64,000 bases of DNA from Flavobacterium sp. ASV13 (lineage in GTDB: Bacteria > Bacteroidota > Bacteroidia > Flavobacteriales > Flavobacteriaceae): assembly GCF_000745775.1 (NCBI RefSeq), contig NZ_JQJY01000004.1, positions 496,001 to 560,000 on the forward strand, given 5' to 3'. The position numbers were made by a program, and so were the translations under genes. Under the pieces are notes generated by a model. The model made no database searches. It had not been told where the DNA came from and worked only from the letters and a program-made list of their open reading frames with translations. Of the stretch, positions 39,122-47,731 are shown piece after piece (within the stretch, counting starts at the first letter, position 1; each line of letters starts with the position of its first letter).

Positions 39122-41341
39122 ATGATAGAAATAGATATTGAAAAAGAAAACAAAGCGATTGCGCAGGAATACAAGGAATTACTTCGAATAAGTTATCAGA
39201 CTTTAACCCCAGCCGATAAAAAATTAATTCGGAAAGCTTTTGACGTTGCTGTTGATGCTCATAAAGAACAAAGACGCAAATCAGGAGAAGCGTATATCTT
39301 TCATCCTATTGCAGTTGCAAAAATTGTTGCCTCAGAAATTGGTCTGGGAGCGACCTCTATTGCTGCGGCTTTATTGCACGATGTTGTCGAAGACACACCA
39401 ATGACGGTACAGGAAATTGAGCGATTATTTAATCCAAAAGTTGCTCAATTAGTGGAAGGTTTAACTAAAATTTCTTTGGTTCAAAAAGATTTGAATGCTT
39501 CAATGCAGGCCGAGAATTTTAGAAAAATGATCCTGACCCTGAACGATGATGTGCGCGTTATTTTGATAAAACTGGCTGACAGACTTCATAATATGCAGAC
39601 CATGGATTCGATGGCAGAATATAAACAAACGAAAATTGCTTCGGAAACACTTTATATTTATGCTCCCCTTGCCCATCGTTTGGGACTTTACAATATCAAA
39701 ACAAAACTAGAAGATTTAGGATTAAAATATACTGAACCCTCTATTTATAATGACATTGTAAGCAAAATAAGAGAAACAAAAGAGGAACAGGATGCCTACA
39801 TTAAAGACATTTCAGATGTTTTAAAAAAATCGCTGGATGTTGAAAACATTGACTATATCATAAAAGGTCGTCCTAAATCTATTTATTCAATTCGCAGAAA
39901 AATGCGTGCTCAAAATGTGAGTTTTGATGAAGTATATGACAAATTTGCACTTCGAATTGTTTATAAATCAGACCCTCACGACGAGAAATTCATCGCCTGG
40001 AAAATTTATTCGATTGTAACAGATCATTACAGACCAAGTCCGAGTCGTTTGCGTGATTGGATTTCATCGCCAAAATCAACTGGTTATGAAGCACTTCACA
40101 TTACCGTTATGGGCCCAAAAGGACGCTGGGTTGAAGTTCAGGTTCGAAGCGAACGAATGGATGAAATTGCTGAAAAAGGTTATGCTGCTCATTACAAATA
40201 TAAAAATGGCGCTACGGAAGAAAGCGGATTGGACACTTGGCTGAATTTGCTTCGCGAAGCATTGGAAAATCCTGAAACCAACGCAGTAGATTTTGTTGAG
40301 GATTTCAAAATGAATTTATATTCAAAAGAAATCTTTGTCTTTACACCAAAAGGAGAAATAAAATCATTGCCAAAAGGTGCAACTTCATTAGATTTTGCGT
40401 TTAGCATTCACTCTGAAATTGGAATTAAAACCAGAGGAACGCGCGTCAATGGACGTTTGGTTCCATTAAATCACGAATTAAAAAGTGGTGATCAGGTTGA
40501 AGTAATTACATCGGCAAGTCAAAAACCAACTGTAAACTGGCTTGAATATGTAACGACTTCTCGTGCCAAAAACAAAATCAAAAACGTTCTTAACGAGAAC
40601 ACGAAAAAAATTGGCGAAGAAGGAAAAGAACTTCTTACCCGAAAATTAAAACACTTAAAAGTCACACTAAACGAACAAGTTACAAACGAGTTAGTTAACT
40701 TTTTCAAATTAAAAACAAGCTTAGATTTATTTTACAGAGTTGGAATTGGAGCCATCGAAAATCAGCAATTAAAAGATTATGCGGCTCAGAAAAGCAATTC
40801 ATTTATCAATTTCTTCAAAAATAAAATCAAAAGAAATAAAGATACTGCAGACGAAGATATCCACAAACCTGTTATCAGCAGTAATTATGATATGCTGGTT
40901 TTTGGAACGGAGCATGACAAGTTGGATTATAAACTTTCGCAATGTTGTAACCCAATTCCTGGAGATGACGTTTTTGGTTTTGTTACCATTAACGAAGGAA
41001 TAAAAGTGCATAAAAAAGATTGTCCAAACGCTATTGGAATGCAGTCTAATTATGCATACCGAATCATGAGCGCCAAATGGATTGACTCTTCACAAGAAGA
41101 ATTCAAAGCGATTATCAATATTACCGGAATGGACGTTTTAGGACTTACAAATCAATTAACAAAAGTAATTTCGAACAATATGAACGTGAATATTCAAAGC
41201 ATTTCGTTAAGTACTGATGCTGGAATTTTTCACGGGCAGGTTGCGGTAATTGTTAAAAACAATACCATTTTGAAAAAAATGATCAGTGCTATCAAAAAAA
41301 TAGATGGCGTTGATAAAGTAACAAGAGAATATCGAACTTAA
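39122..41341 (+). CDS. Bifunctional (p)ppGpp synthetase/hydrolase
   Basis: RelA/SpoT homologue of 739 residues. The HD hydrolase domain has His61, His86-Asp87 and Glu90-Asp91 (LLHDVVEDTP), so hydrolysis looks intact. The synthetase domain holds KGRPKSIYSIRRKM and DKFALRIVY. TGS (FVFTPKGEIKSLPKGATSLDFAF), a CC-type segment (LSQCCNPIPGDDVFG) and a C-terminal ACT domain follow. Such a long Rel is typically the main stringent-response enzyme in Bacteroidota. Confidence 0.97.
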   Translation: MIEIDIEKENKAIAQEYKELLRISYQTLTPADKKLIRKAFDVAVDAHKEQRRKSGEAYIFHPIAVAKIVASEIGLGATSIAAALLHDVVEDTPMTVQEIERLFNPKVAQLVEGLTKISLVQKDLNASMQAENFRKMILTLNDDVRVILIKLADRLHNMQTMDSMAEYKQTKIASETLYIYAPLAHRLGLYNIKTKLEDLGLKYTEPSIYNDIVSKIRETKEEQDAYIKDISDVLKKSLDVENIDYIIKGRPKSIYSIRRKMRAQNVSFDEVYDKFALRIVYKSDPHDEKFIAWKIYSIVTDHYRPSPSRLRDWISSPKSTGYEALHITVMGPKGRWVEVQVRSERMDEIAEKGYAAHYKYKNGATEESGLDTWLNLLREALENPETNAVDFVEDFKMNLYSKEIFVFTPKGEIKSLPKGATSLDFAFSIHSEIGIKTRGTRVNGRLVPLNHELKSGDQVEVITSASQKPTVNWLEYVTTSRAKNKIKNVLNENTKKIGEEGKELLTRKLKHLKVTLNEQVTNELVNFFKLKTSLDLFYRVGIGAIENQQLKDYAAQKSNSFINFFKNKIKRNKDTADEDIHKPVISSNYDMLVFGTEHDKLDYKLSQCCNPIPGDDVFGFVTINEGIKVHKKDCPNAIGMQSNYAYRIMSAKWIDSSQEEFKAIINITGMDVLGLTNQLTKVISNNMNVNIQSISLSTDAGIFHGQVAVIVKNNTILKKMISAIKKIDGVDKVTREYRT

Positions 41342-41407
41342 ATAAGTCAAAAGTTTAAAGTCTTAAAGTCAAAAGAATACAATCCTTTGACTATTTAAAT
41401 ATTTTTT

Positions 41408-41950
41408 ATGGAAAATGAAAACCTAGAAATTCCCGAAATACATTTTGATGAAAATGGTGAACTTATTATTATCGCTTCTGAATCCTCTTCAAAAGATGAT
41501 TTTGATTTTTTTCAGGGAAAGTCTTTCATTCGAAATAAAAAATTAAAACAAAGATTTGCAAATTGTACCGAATGGATCGAATTTCCATCGACTCAGGAAA
41601 TGTATAAAATCCTGAATGGAATTGGAAATATCGATAATTTCCTGGCCACTTTTGACGGTGAACCTTTTGAAGGAATGACGGTTCGATTATTTAATCCAAA
41701 AACCAGATTATGGAGCATTTATTGGTCCGATTCAAATACTGGCGTTTTAGACAAACCTGTTGTGGGTTCATTCGAAAATAATATTGGACATTTTTTTTCG
41801 AAAGATATTTATGAAGGAAAAAATGTGATTCAGGTTTTTCGCTGGGACGCCAGAGACAAAGAAAATCCGGTTTGGAGTCAGGCCATGTCTGATGATAACG
41901 GGAAAACCTGGGAATGGAATTGGTATATGTACATGACAAAAAGCAAATAG
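41408..41950 (+). CDS. Hypothetical protein, DUF1579-like
   Basis: The 180-residue protein has no signal peptide. After an acidic N-terminus it forms a beta-rich domain: SKDDFDFFQGKSFIRNKKLKQRF, then FEGMTVRLFNPKTRLWSIYWSDSNTG and WSQAMSDDNGKTWEWNWYMYMTK. The layout, with a WD/FF-G-W start and a tryptophan-rich end, resembles DUF1579-type lipocalin-like proteins. No catalytic residues can be named. It lies between relA/spoT and fur. Confidence 0.6.
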   Translation: MENENLEIPEIHFDENGELIIIASESSSKDDFDFFQGKSFIRNKKLKQRFANCTEWIEFPSTQEMYKILNGIGNIDNFLATFDGEPFEGMTVRLFNPKTRLWSIYWSDSNTGVLDKPVVGSFENNIGHFFSKDIYEGKNVIQVFRWDARDKENPVWSQAMSDDNGKTWEWNWYMYMTKSK

Positions 41951-42120
41951 GAATTTGTTAATTTTATTGTAATTAAAAATATTTATGTTAATTAAGCTTT
42001 TTTAGATTCTCCAAAACATACGACTGTTAAACCCTGTATTTATTACACTTTGACTGTTCTGATATGATTTTGAACGTTAAACTTTAAAGCCGAAACTTTT
42101 ATTGATTAAAAATAAAAAAT

Positions 42121-42128
42121 TATCTTTG
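42121..42128 (+). promoter_or_regulatory. -7 promoter element immediately before fur
   Basis: TATCTTTG, an exact TAnnTTTG match. It ends only 6 bp before the ATG at 42135, so the predicted transcription start falls on or next to the start codon. Confidence 0.6.
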
Positions 42129-42134
42129 CAGGAT

Positions 42135-42590
42135 ATGACACTTATTTCAACTGACAACACTAAGAATCAAGAAATTGTAAAAAATGTTTTTACAATGTAT
42201 CTTGAACAAAAAGGGCATCGCAAAACTCCTGAGCGTTATGCTATCCTTCAGGAAATTTACGATAGCGAAGAGCATTTTGACATAGAAAACTTATATATCA
42301 AAATGAAAAACAAAAACTATCGTGTGAGCAGAGCTACATTGTACAACACGATCGAGTTATTGTTAGACTGCGCTTTGGTTAGAAAACATCAATTTGGACA
42401 AAATCAGGCTTACTACGAAAAATCGTATTTCGACAAACAGCATGATCATATCATCATGACTGATTCTGGAGAAGTTATTGAATTTTGCGACCCAAGAATT
42501 CAGACCATCAAAAAAACAATCGAAGAAATATTTGATATCGAAATTACGAATCATTCACTTTATTTCTACGGAAACAAAAAGCAAAAATAA
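42135..42590 (+). CDS. fur: Fur family transcriptional regulator
   Basis: Metal-dependent repressor of iron uptake. From the ATG at 42135 it has 151 residues. The upstream start at 42102 lies before the -7 element and is excluded. Winged-helix sequence: [38 protein letters not shown]. The metal-binding and dimerisation part has [20 protein letters not shown]. The expected second CxxC pair is absent, leaving one Cys. The likely mRNA is leaderless or nearly so. Confidence 0.93.
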   Translation: MTLISTDNTKNQEIVKNVFTMYLEQKGHRKTPERYAILQEIYDSEEHFDIENLYIKMKNKNYRVSRATLYNTIELLLDCALVRKHQFGQNQAYYEKSYFDKQHDHIIMTDSGEVIEFCDPRIQTIKKTIEEIFDIEITNHSLYFYGNKKQK

Positions 42591-42649
42591 TAATCCGGAA
42601 AGGCATTATTCAAAAAATAAAAAAAGAAAATTAACTACATTAATCAGTA

Positions 42650-42667
42650 GGACAATTCGGTTTGTCC
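42650..42667 (+). promoter_or_regulatory. Short inverted repeat before purA
   Basis: GGACAA (42650-42655) and TTGTCC (42662-42667) with a 6-nt loop, 19 bp before the purA ATG. It could be a small hairpin or operator near the start codon. No regulator can be assigned. Confidence 0.35.
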
Positions 42668-42686
42668 CAACGCAAATTAAAACAGA

Positions 42687-43958
42687 ATGACGGTAGATTT
42701 ATTACTAGGATTACAATGGGGAGATGAAGGTAAAGGAAAAATTGTTGACGTACTTACCTCAAATTATGATATTATTGCACGTTTTCAAGGAGGACCAAAT
42801 GCAGGACATACATTAGAATTTGACGGAATTAAACACGTACTTAGAACTATTCCTTCTGGAATTTTTCATAAAAATTCAGTAAATATCATCGGAAATGGAG
42901 TTGTAATTGATCCTGTAGTTTTTCAAAAAGAAATCGAAGGTTTAGAGAAATTCAACCTTGATATCAAAAGCAAATTAATCATTTCAAGAAAAGCACACTT
43001 AATTTTACCAACGCACCGTTTGCTTGACGCAGCTTCTGAAGCTTCAAAAGGAAAAGCAAAAATTGGTTCTACTCTAAAAGGAATTGGACCAACTTACATG
43101 GACAAAACGGGTAGAAATGGTTTACGTGTTGGAGATATCGAATTAGAAGATTTTAAAGAGCGTTACAGAGCATTGGCAGACAAGCACGAAGCTATGATTG
43201 CTTTTTACGATGTAAATATTCAATACAATTTAGCTGAACTTGAAAAAGAATTTTTCGAAGCTATCGAAGAATTGAAAAAATTAGATTTCATTGACAGTGA
43301 AGAATACATGCACCAAGCTCAAAAAGCTGGGAAATCTATTCTTTGCGAAGGTGCTCAAGGATCTTTATTAGATGTTGATTTCGGAACTTATCCTTTCGTA
43401 ACTTCATCAAATACTACTGCTGCAGGTGCTTGTACTGGTTTAGGAATTGCGCCTAACAAAATCAAAGAAGTTTACGGAATTTTCAAAGCTTACGTTACTC
43501 GTGTTGGTAGCGGACCTTTCCCAACTGAACTTTTTGACGAAGTTGGTGCTACAATGGCAAGAGTTGGAAACGAATTTGGTTCTGTAACAGGAAGACAAAG
43601 ACGTTGCGGATGGCTAGATTTAGTAGCTTTAAAATATGCTGTACAAGTTAACGGAGTTACTCAGTTAATGATGATGAAAGGTGATGTTCTTTCTGGATTC
43701 GAAACTTTAAAAGTTTGTACGGAATACAACTATAAAGGACAAAACATTTCTCACTTCCCATACAATATTGAACCAGAAAACGTTACTCCGGTTTACAAAG
43801 AATTTAAAGGTTGGAAACAAGACTTAACTGGATTGACAACTTACGATCAATTGCCAATTGAGCTAAAAGAATATATTGAGTTTATTGAGAAAGAAATCGA
43901 AGTGCCAATCAAAATTGTATCGGTTGGACCAGATAGAAAGCAAACAATAACAAAATAA
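42687..43958 (+). CDS. purA: Adenylosuccinate synthetase
   Basis: First committed step from IMP to AMP: IMP, aspartate and GTP give adenylosuccinate. The 423 residues are full length. The N-terminus LLGLQWGDEGKGKIVD is the GTP loop with the catalytic Asp. Also present are GPNAGHT, GPTYMDKTGRNGLRVGD, the AQGSLLDVDFGTYPFVTSSNTTAAG block and GRQRRCGWLDLVALKYA. A clear terminator follows. Confidence 0.98.
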   Translation: MTVDLLLGLQWGDEGKGKIVDVLTSNYDIIARFQGGPNAGHTLEFDGIKHVLRTIPSGIFHKNSVNIIGNGVVIDPVVFQKEIEGLEKFNLDIKSKLIISRKAHLILPTHRLLDAASEASKGKAKIGSTLKGIGPTYMDKTGRNGLRVGDIELEDFKERYRALADKHEAMIAFYDVNIQYNLAELEKEFFEAIEELKKLDFIDSEEYMHQAQKAGKSILCEGAQGSLLDVDFGTYPFVTSSNTTAAGACTGLGIAPNKIKEVYGIFKAYVTRVGSGPFPTELFDEVGATMARVGNEFGSVTGRQRRCGWLDLVALKYAVQVNGVTQLMMMKGDVLSGFETLKVCTEYNYKGQNISHFPYNIEPENVTPVYKEFKGWKQDLTGLTTYDQLPIELKEYIEFIEKEIEVPIKIVSVGPDRKQTITK

Positions 43959-43966
43959 TACATTTT

Positions 43967-43997
43967 AAACGCTCTGATTTTCAGAGCGTTTTTTTAT
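43967..43997 (+). terminator. Terminator of purA
   Basis: AACGCTCTGA (43968-43977) pairs with TCAGAGCGTT (43981-43990), 3-nt loop, followed by TTTTTT. It starts just after the purA stop codon. Confidence 0.9.
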
Positions 43998-44014
43998 ACA
44001 AATTTATTCGCCTT

Positions 44015-44596
44015 ATGAAAAATCCAGAAATCAAAATTACAGAAACTTCTTTGCTATCAGACAATTGGTATATTTTAAACAAAGTAACCTTTAGTTATCA
44101 AAAAGAAAATGAAGCTCCTCAAATACATACTCGTGAAGTGTATGATCGAGGAAATGGAGCCGGAATTTTGCTTTATAATTCAACGAAAAAAACAGTTATT
44201 TTAACACGTCAATTTCGTTTGCCGAGTTTTCTAAACGGAAATAAAACTGGAATGATGATTGAGGTTTGTGCTGGACTTTTAGATAAAGACAATCCTGAAA
44301 CGGCAATAATTCGTGAAACTGAAGAAGAAACGGGATACCGTATTTCGAAAGTTCAAAAAGTTTTTGAAACTTACATGTCTCCAGGCGCTGTAACAGAGAT
44401 TTTATATCTTTTTGTTGGCGAATATGACGAGAGCATGAAAGTAAGCGAAGGCGGCGGACTTGATACTGAACAGGAAAATATTGAAGTTTTAGAATTTACT
44501 TTTGATCAGGCATACGCTATGATTGAATCGCGAGAAATTACAGATGCCAAAACAATTATGTTGTTACAACATGCAAAAATTAAAGGGTTGATTTAA
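44015..44596 (+). CDS. nudK: NudK-like Nudix hydrolase (GDP-mannose pyrophosphatase type)
   Basis: 193 residues. The Nudix box end RETEEETGY is clear, preceded by MIEVCAGLLDKDNPE. The box has the shifted first Gly seen in NudK, which has CAGLLD in the same place. Downstream, ETYMSPGAVTEILYLFVGEY and GGGLDTEQENIEVLEF match NudK features. The enzyme hydrolyses GDP-mannose or a related nucleotide sugar. It is 56 bp after purA but separated by its terminator. Confidence 0.88.
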   Translation: MKNPEIKITETSLLSDNWYILNKVTFSYQKENEAPQIHTREVYDRGNGAGILLYNSTKKTVILTRQFRLPSFLNGNKTGMMIEVCAGLLDKDNPETAIIRETEEETGYRISKVQKVFETYMSPGAVTEILYLFVGEYDESMKVSEGGGLDTEQENIEVLEFTFDQAYAMIESREITDAKTIMLLQHAKIKGLI

Positions 44597-44635
44597 AAGA
44601 TTTTTGAGTATTTTAGATTTACTAAAAAATCTAAA

Positions 44636-46129
44636 ATGCTCAAATTAAAAATAGTCATTCTCTTCTGCTTTCCGATTTTGTTATTCTCCCAAAAAGAAAA
44701 ATTATCAACTGAAAAGCTCAAACAAGATCTCACTATTTTTAAAGAAATAAGAGAAAAAGCAAATTCAGGACTTTATAAATACAGAACAAAACAACAAATT
44801 GACAGCATTTATTCCTGGGCATTTACGCAAGTAAATCAGCCTCAAACACTGATTGAATTTTATAAAATAATTCTTCAAATTACTGATTTTGAAGGCAGCC
44901 TTCATAATGACACTACACTTCCTGATGATTTCGAAAAAAAGTATTCATCAGGAAATGTTTTCTTTCCATACCCTGTAAAACTTATTAATAATCAGTTGGT
45001 ACTTAATTTTGAGAATCCTGAAATTCCGCTGGGCTCTCAAATCATTAGCATAAACGGAATCGAAACTGCAAAAATATTATCTTCTTTCTATAAATATTAT
45101 ACTACTGACGGTTATAATATTACAGGAAAATCAATTGGAATTGGAGGCTCTTTTGCTAAATATTTCAATTTGGAATATGGACCACAAAAGAAATTTACAA
45201 TAGAATATTCGCTTCCGAATCAGACAAAAAAAATAAAAAAGGTTGTTTCTGCTGTTTCAAACGAAATTCGAAAAGAGAATTTTAAAAAACGCCACTCTCT
45301 ACCAATTGATAGTTTACAATACAATCGTGCAAAAAATAAATATTCTTTTAAAGTAATTTCAGATAATACTGCACTGCTTTCAATTCATACTTTTGTAATT
45401 GGCAGAAATGCAAAACATAAGGAACATTTAGCCTATAAAAAATACCTGGACAGTTGTTTTGAGTCACTTTCAAAAAACAATCAGATAAAAAATTTAATTG
45501 TTGATATAAGAAATAATGGCGGTGGAACCGACCCAAATGATATTGTAACTTTCTCCTATCTCACGCAAAAACCATATCGGGAAAATGCTTCGGCTTATGT
45601 CAATTTTCAGGAAATTCCTTTTTCAGAATATTTAGTTTATGAAGAAACGGAACCGCAGAAAAAACAGGAAGAGAAAAAAGATTTTGAAGAGGAATTAAAA
45701 GAAGAATTTCCAAAAGTAGAAAATGGAAAATATATTCAGGACGAAAAATTCAATGCCTTATTACAACCTGATAAAAACAATTTTAAAGGACAAATTTATT
45801 TATTAATAAGTCCAAGAATTGCCTCTGCAGGTTCTCTTTTTGCATCTTTGGTTGCAGGAAACACAAACGCCATTGTTATTGGAGAAGAAACTATGGGCGG
45901 TTATTTTGGACACAATGGCCACACACCTATTGAATATGAATTGCCAAATACCAAAATCAAATTCCAGTTTTCTATTGTAAATCTGGATCAGGATGTGCCA
46001 AAAAAGTCCAATCAGATTTTTGGAAGAGGAATAATTCCGGATTATGAAGTCAAACAGACTTTTGAAGATTTTATGCAGAATAAGGACACTCAATTGACAT
46101 ATACTTTGAAATTAATTGGAAAGAAATAA
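44636..46129 (+). CDS. S41 family peptidase
   Basis: 497 residues with a signal peptide (LKIVILFCFPILLFSQ). A PDZ-like segment (LGSQIISINGIETAKIL) precedes the tail-specific-protease core. The core holds IKNLIVDIRNNGGGTDPNDI and SPRIASAGSLFASLVAGN, where the Ser after SAG is the nucleophile, then IGEETMGGYFGHNG. The sequence is typical of tricorn/CtpA-related secreted proteases of Bacteroidota. It probably cleaves envelope peptides; the target is unknown. Confidence 0.9.
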   Translation: MLKLKIVILFCFPILLFSQKEKLSTEKLKQDLTIFKEIREKANSGLYKYRTKQQIDSIYSWAFTQVNQPQTLIEFYKIILQITDFEGSLHNDTTLPDDFEKKYSSGNVFFPYPVKLINNQLVLNFENPEIPLGSQIISINGIETAKILSSFYKYYTTDGYNITGKSIGIGGSFAKYFNLEYGPQKKFTIEYSLPNQTKKIKKVVSAVSNEIRKENFKKRHSLPIDSLQYNRAKNKYSFKVISDNTALLSIHTFVIGRNAKHKEHLAYKKYLDSCFESLSKNNQIKNLIVDIRNNGGGTDPNDIVTFSYLTQKPYRENASAYVNFQEIPFSEYLVYEETEPQKKQEEKKDFEEELKEEFPKVENGKYIQDEKFNALLQPDKNNFKGQIYLLISPRIASAGSLFASLVAGNTNAIVIGEETMGGYFGHNGHTPIEYELPNTKIKFQFSIVNLDQDVPKKSNQIFGRGIIPDYEVKQTFEDFMQNKDTQLTYTLKLIGKK

Positions 46130-46291
46130 AACGAACATTTTAGAAAATCCACATTAAATACTATTACAAAATCCTAATTTAGAATTATTATTGATTTAAA
46201 ACAAAACACTGATAATCAATAAACTTACTTTTAAATTGAGCATAATTTTAATTAATTTTATGGGAAGAATAATAACCAAAAAATAATAATT

Positions 46292-46534
46292 ATGTCTGAT
46301 CAAGTACAATTAGTTCCAAATGATTCATTGATTACCAATACTCCCGAAGAAGGTCGTCAATTAGCCGTAAAAATGGCTCGCTTAATCATAAAAATCACTC
46401 AACCTGATGCTGTAATTAGAGAAAAGTTACGACCAATTTATGCAGAAGATGCCGCAATGCTTATTGCTGTAGGACAAACTGTAGCAACTGAATTTGCGAC
46501 TATTGCTGCTGCCAATAATTACTGGAGGAAATAA
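46292..46534 (+). CDS. Small hypothetical protein
   Basis: 80 residues, no signal peptide or membrane span. The middle is amphipathic (GRQLAVKMARLIIKITQ), followed by IREKLRPIYAEDAAMLIAVGQTVATEFATIAAANNYWRK. I do not recognise the family. Its regular codon use, own intergenic spacing (162 bp before and 163 bp after) and soluble composition suggest a real gene. Confidence 0.6.
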   Translation: MSDQVQLVPNDSLITNTPEEGRQLAVKMARLIIKITQPDAVIREKLRPIYAEDAAMLIAVGQTVATEFATIAAANNYWRK

Positions 46535-46697
46535 GAGTTCTTTCAGGATAGCACAAGTCTTTAATCATTAACAATTTTATTATCTCAAAAAACATCTTAA
46601 GAGATTCTAAAATGTAAATCCCGAAAACAATATAAAAAATTATGTAAGGTGTTTTCGCTAGACAGATTGTAACTTTATTTTCATAAAAATAAGACCT

Positions 46698-47585
46698 ATG
46701 AAAAAGTTATATTATTCAGCAAATGCCCTACTTATATTGATGTTGGTTTTGTTAGGTTCTTGCAAAAAAAGCGAAAACTCAAATCTGACTGAGAATACAA
46801 AAAAGCAAAAAAAAGCAATAGAATATAAGAAACCAGAATCATCTGTTTCTTATCAAATTCAAAATACGAAAGAATGGCTAAAATTAAATGAAGCTGACAG
46901 TAGTAAAATGGATATCGTTTATGCTTTGAACCGAACCGATAAAGCCAATTTCAAAAAACTGGATTCTGTTGTAATTCCAGCAGATTTTAGTGGTGATTTG
47001 GTTTACTATCTTCCGTTTCCACTACATGTTTCGGCTTTAGAAGAGGTTTCTAAAATCATTCTATTTTCTTATCCGACGCAAACTTTTGCCGCTTATGAAA
47101 ACGGCGAATTAGTTTATACCGGCCCGACCAATATGGGAAGAAAAAAAGATCCTACTCCAACAGGTTTGTTTTTTACGAACTGGAAAGCCGAAAAAACAAC
47201 AAGCACTTTTAATGACGAATGGGACTTGAAATGGAACTTTAATATTGAAAATAAACTCGGTGTTGGTTTTCACCAATATGAATTGCCGGGTTATCCAGCT
47301 TCACATTCATGCTTGAGGTTATTAGAAAAAGATGCCAAATATCTTTACAAATTTGCAGACGAATGGATTCTAAAAGATAAAGAAAACGTAAAAGTCAAAG
47401 GAACGCCCGTTATCGTTTTTGGAAGTTATAATTTTGATGGACCGAAACCGTGGTTGCAATTAGCCTCTGATCCAAAAGCCTTGGATATTTCAGAATCAGA
47501 AATTGAAAGTCAAGTAAAACCTTTTTTACTTCAAATATTAGAAAATCAAAAACTTAGAGAGAGCGAACAAACTTCTTCTTTATAA
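46698..47585 (+). CDS. L,D-transpeptidase lipoprotein
   Basis: 295 residues. The lipobox LLGSC places the lipid on Cys22. The YkuD catalytic domain ends with ASHSCLRLL, where Cys205 and the preceding His form the active site; the first conserved His is in GVGFHQYELPGYP. It builds 3-3 cross-links in peptidoglycan or attaches proteins to it. The motif has SHSC instead of the more common SHGC, as in several Bacteroidota members. Confidence 0.88.
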   Translation: MKKLYYSANALLILMLVLLGSCKKSENSNLTENTKKQKKAIEYKKPESSVSYQIQNTKEWLKLNEADSSKMDIVYALNRTDKANFKKLDSVVIPADFSGDLVYYLPFPLHVSALEEVSKIILFSYPTQTFAAYENGELVYTGPTNMGRKKDPTPTGLFFTNWKAEKTTSTFNDEWDLKWNFNIENKLGVGFHQYELPGYPASHSCLRLLEKDAKYLYKFADEWILKDKENVKVKGTPVIVFGSYNFDGPKPWLQLASDPKALDISESEIESQVKPFLLQILENQKLRESEQTSSL

Positions 47586-47644
47586 AATTATTTCTACAGA
47601 TAGAATCAGAATATTTTTCAATATTCTGATTTTTTTTAGTTATA

Positions 47645-47666
47645 AATAAATGAACATTCATTTATT
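47645..47666. promoter_or_regulatory. Operator-like 22-bp palindrome
   Basis: AATAAATGAA (47645-47654), CA, TTCATTTATT (47657-47666): perfect 10-bp arms with a 2-bp centre. It lies just before the -7 element of the TetX-like gene. Its size and A/T-rich symmetry fit a TetR-family operator. No TetR-type gene is within the window. Confidence 0.65.
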
Positions 47667-47670
47667 ATTA

Positions 47671-47678
47671 TATCTTTG
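47671..47678 (+). promoter_or_regulatory. -7 element of the TetX-like gene
   Basis: TATCTTTG, an exact TAnnTTTG match 5 bp after the palindrome. Transcription would begin near 47685, giving a leader of about 47 nt. A bound repressor would cover the -33 region. Confidence 0.65.
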
Positions 47679-47731
47679 CATCGTATTTAAATCATTTTTA
47701 AAAATTAAATCCGAATCAAACTTTATACAAA

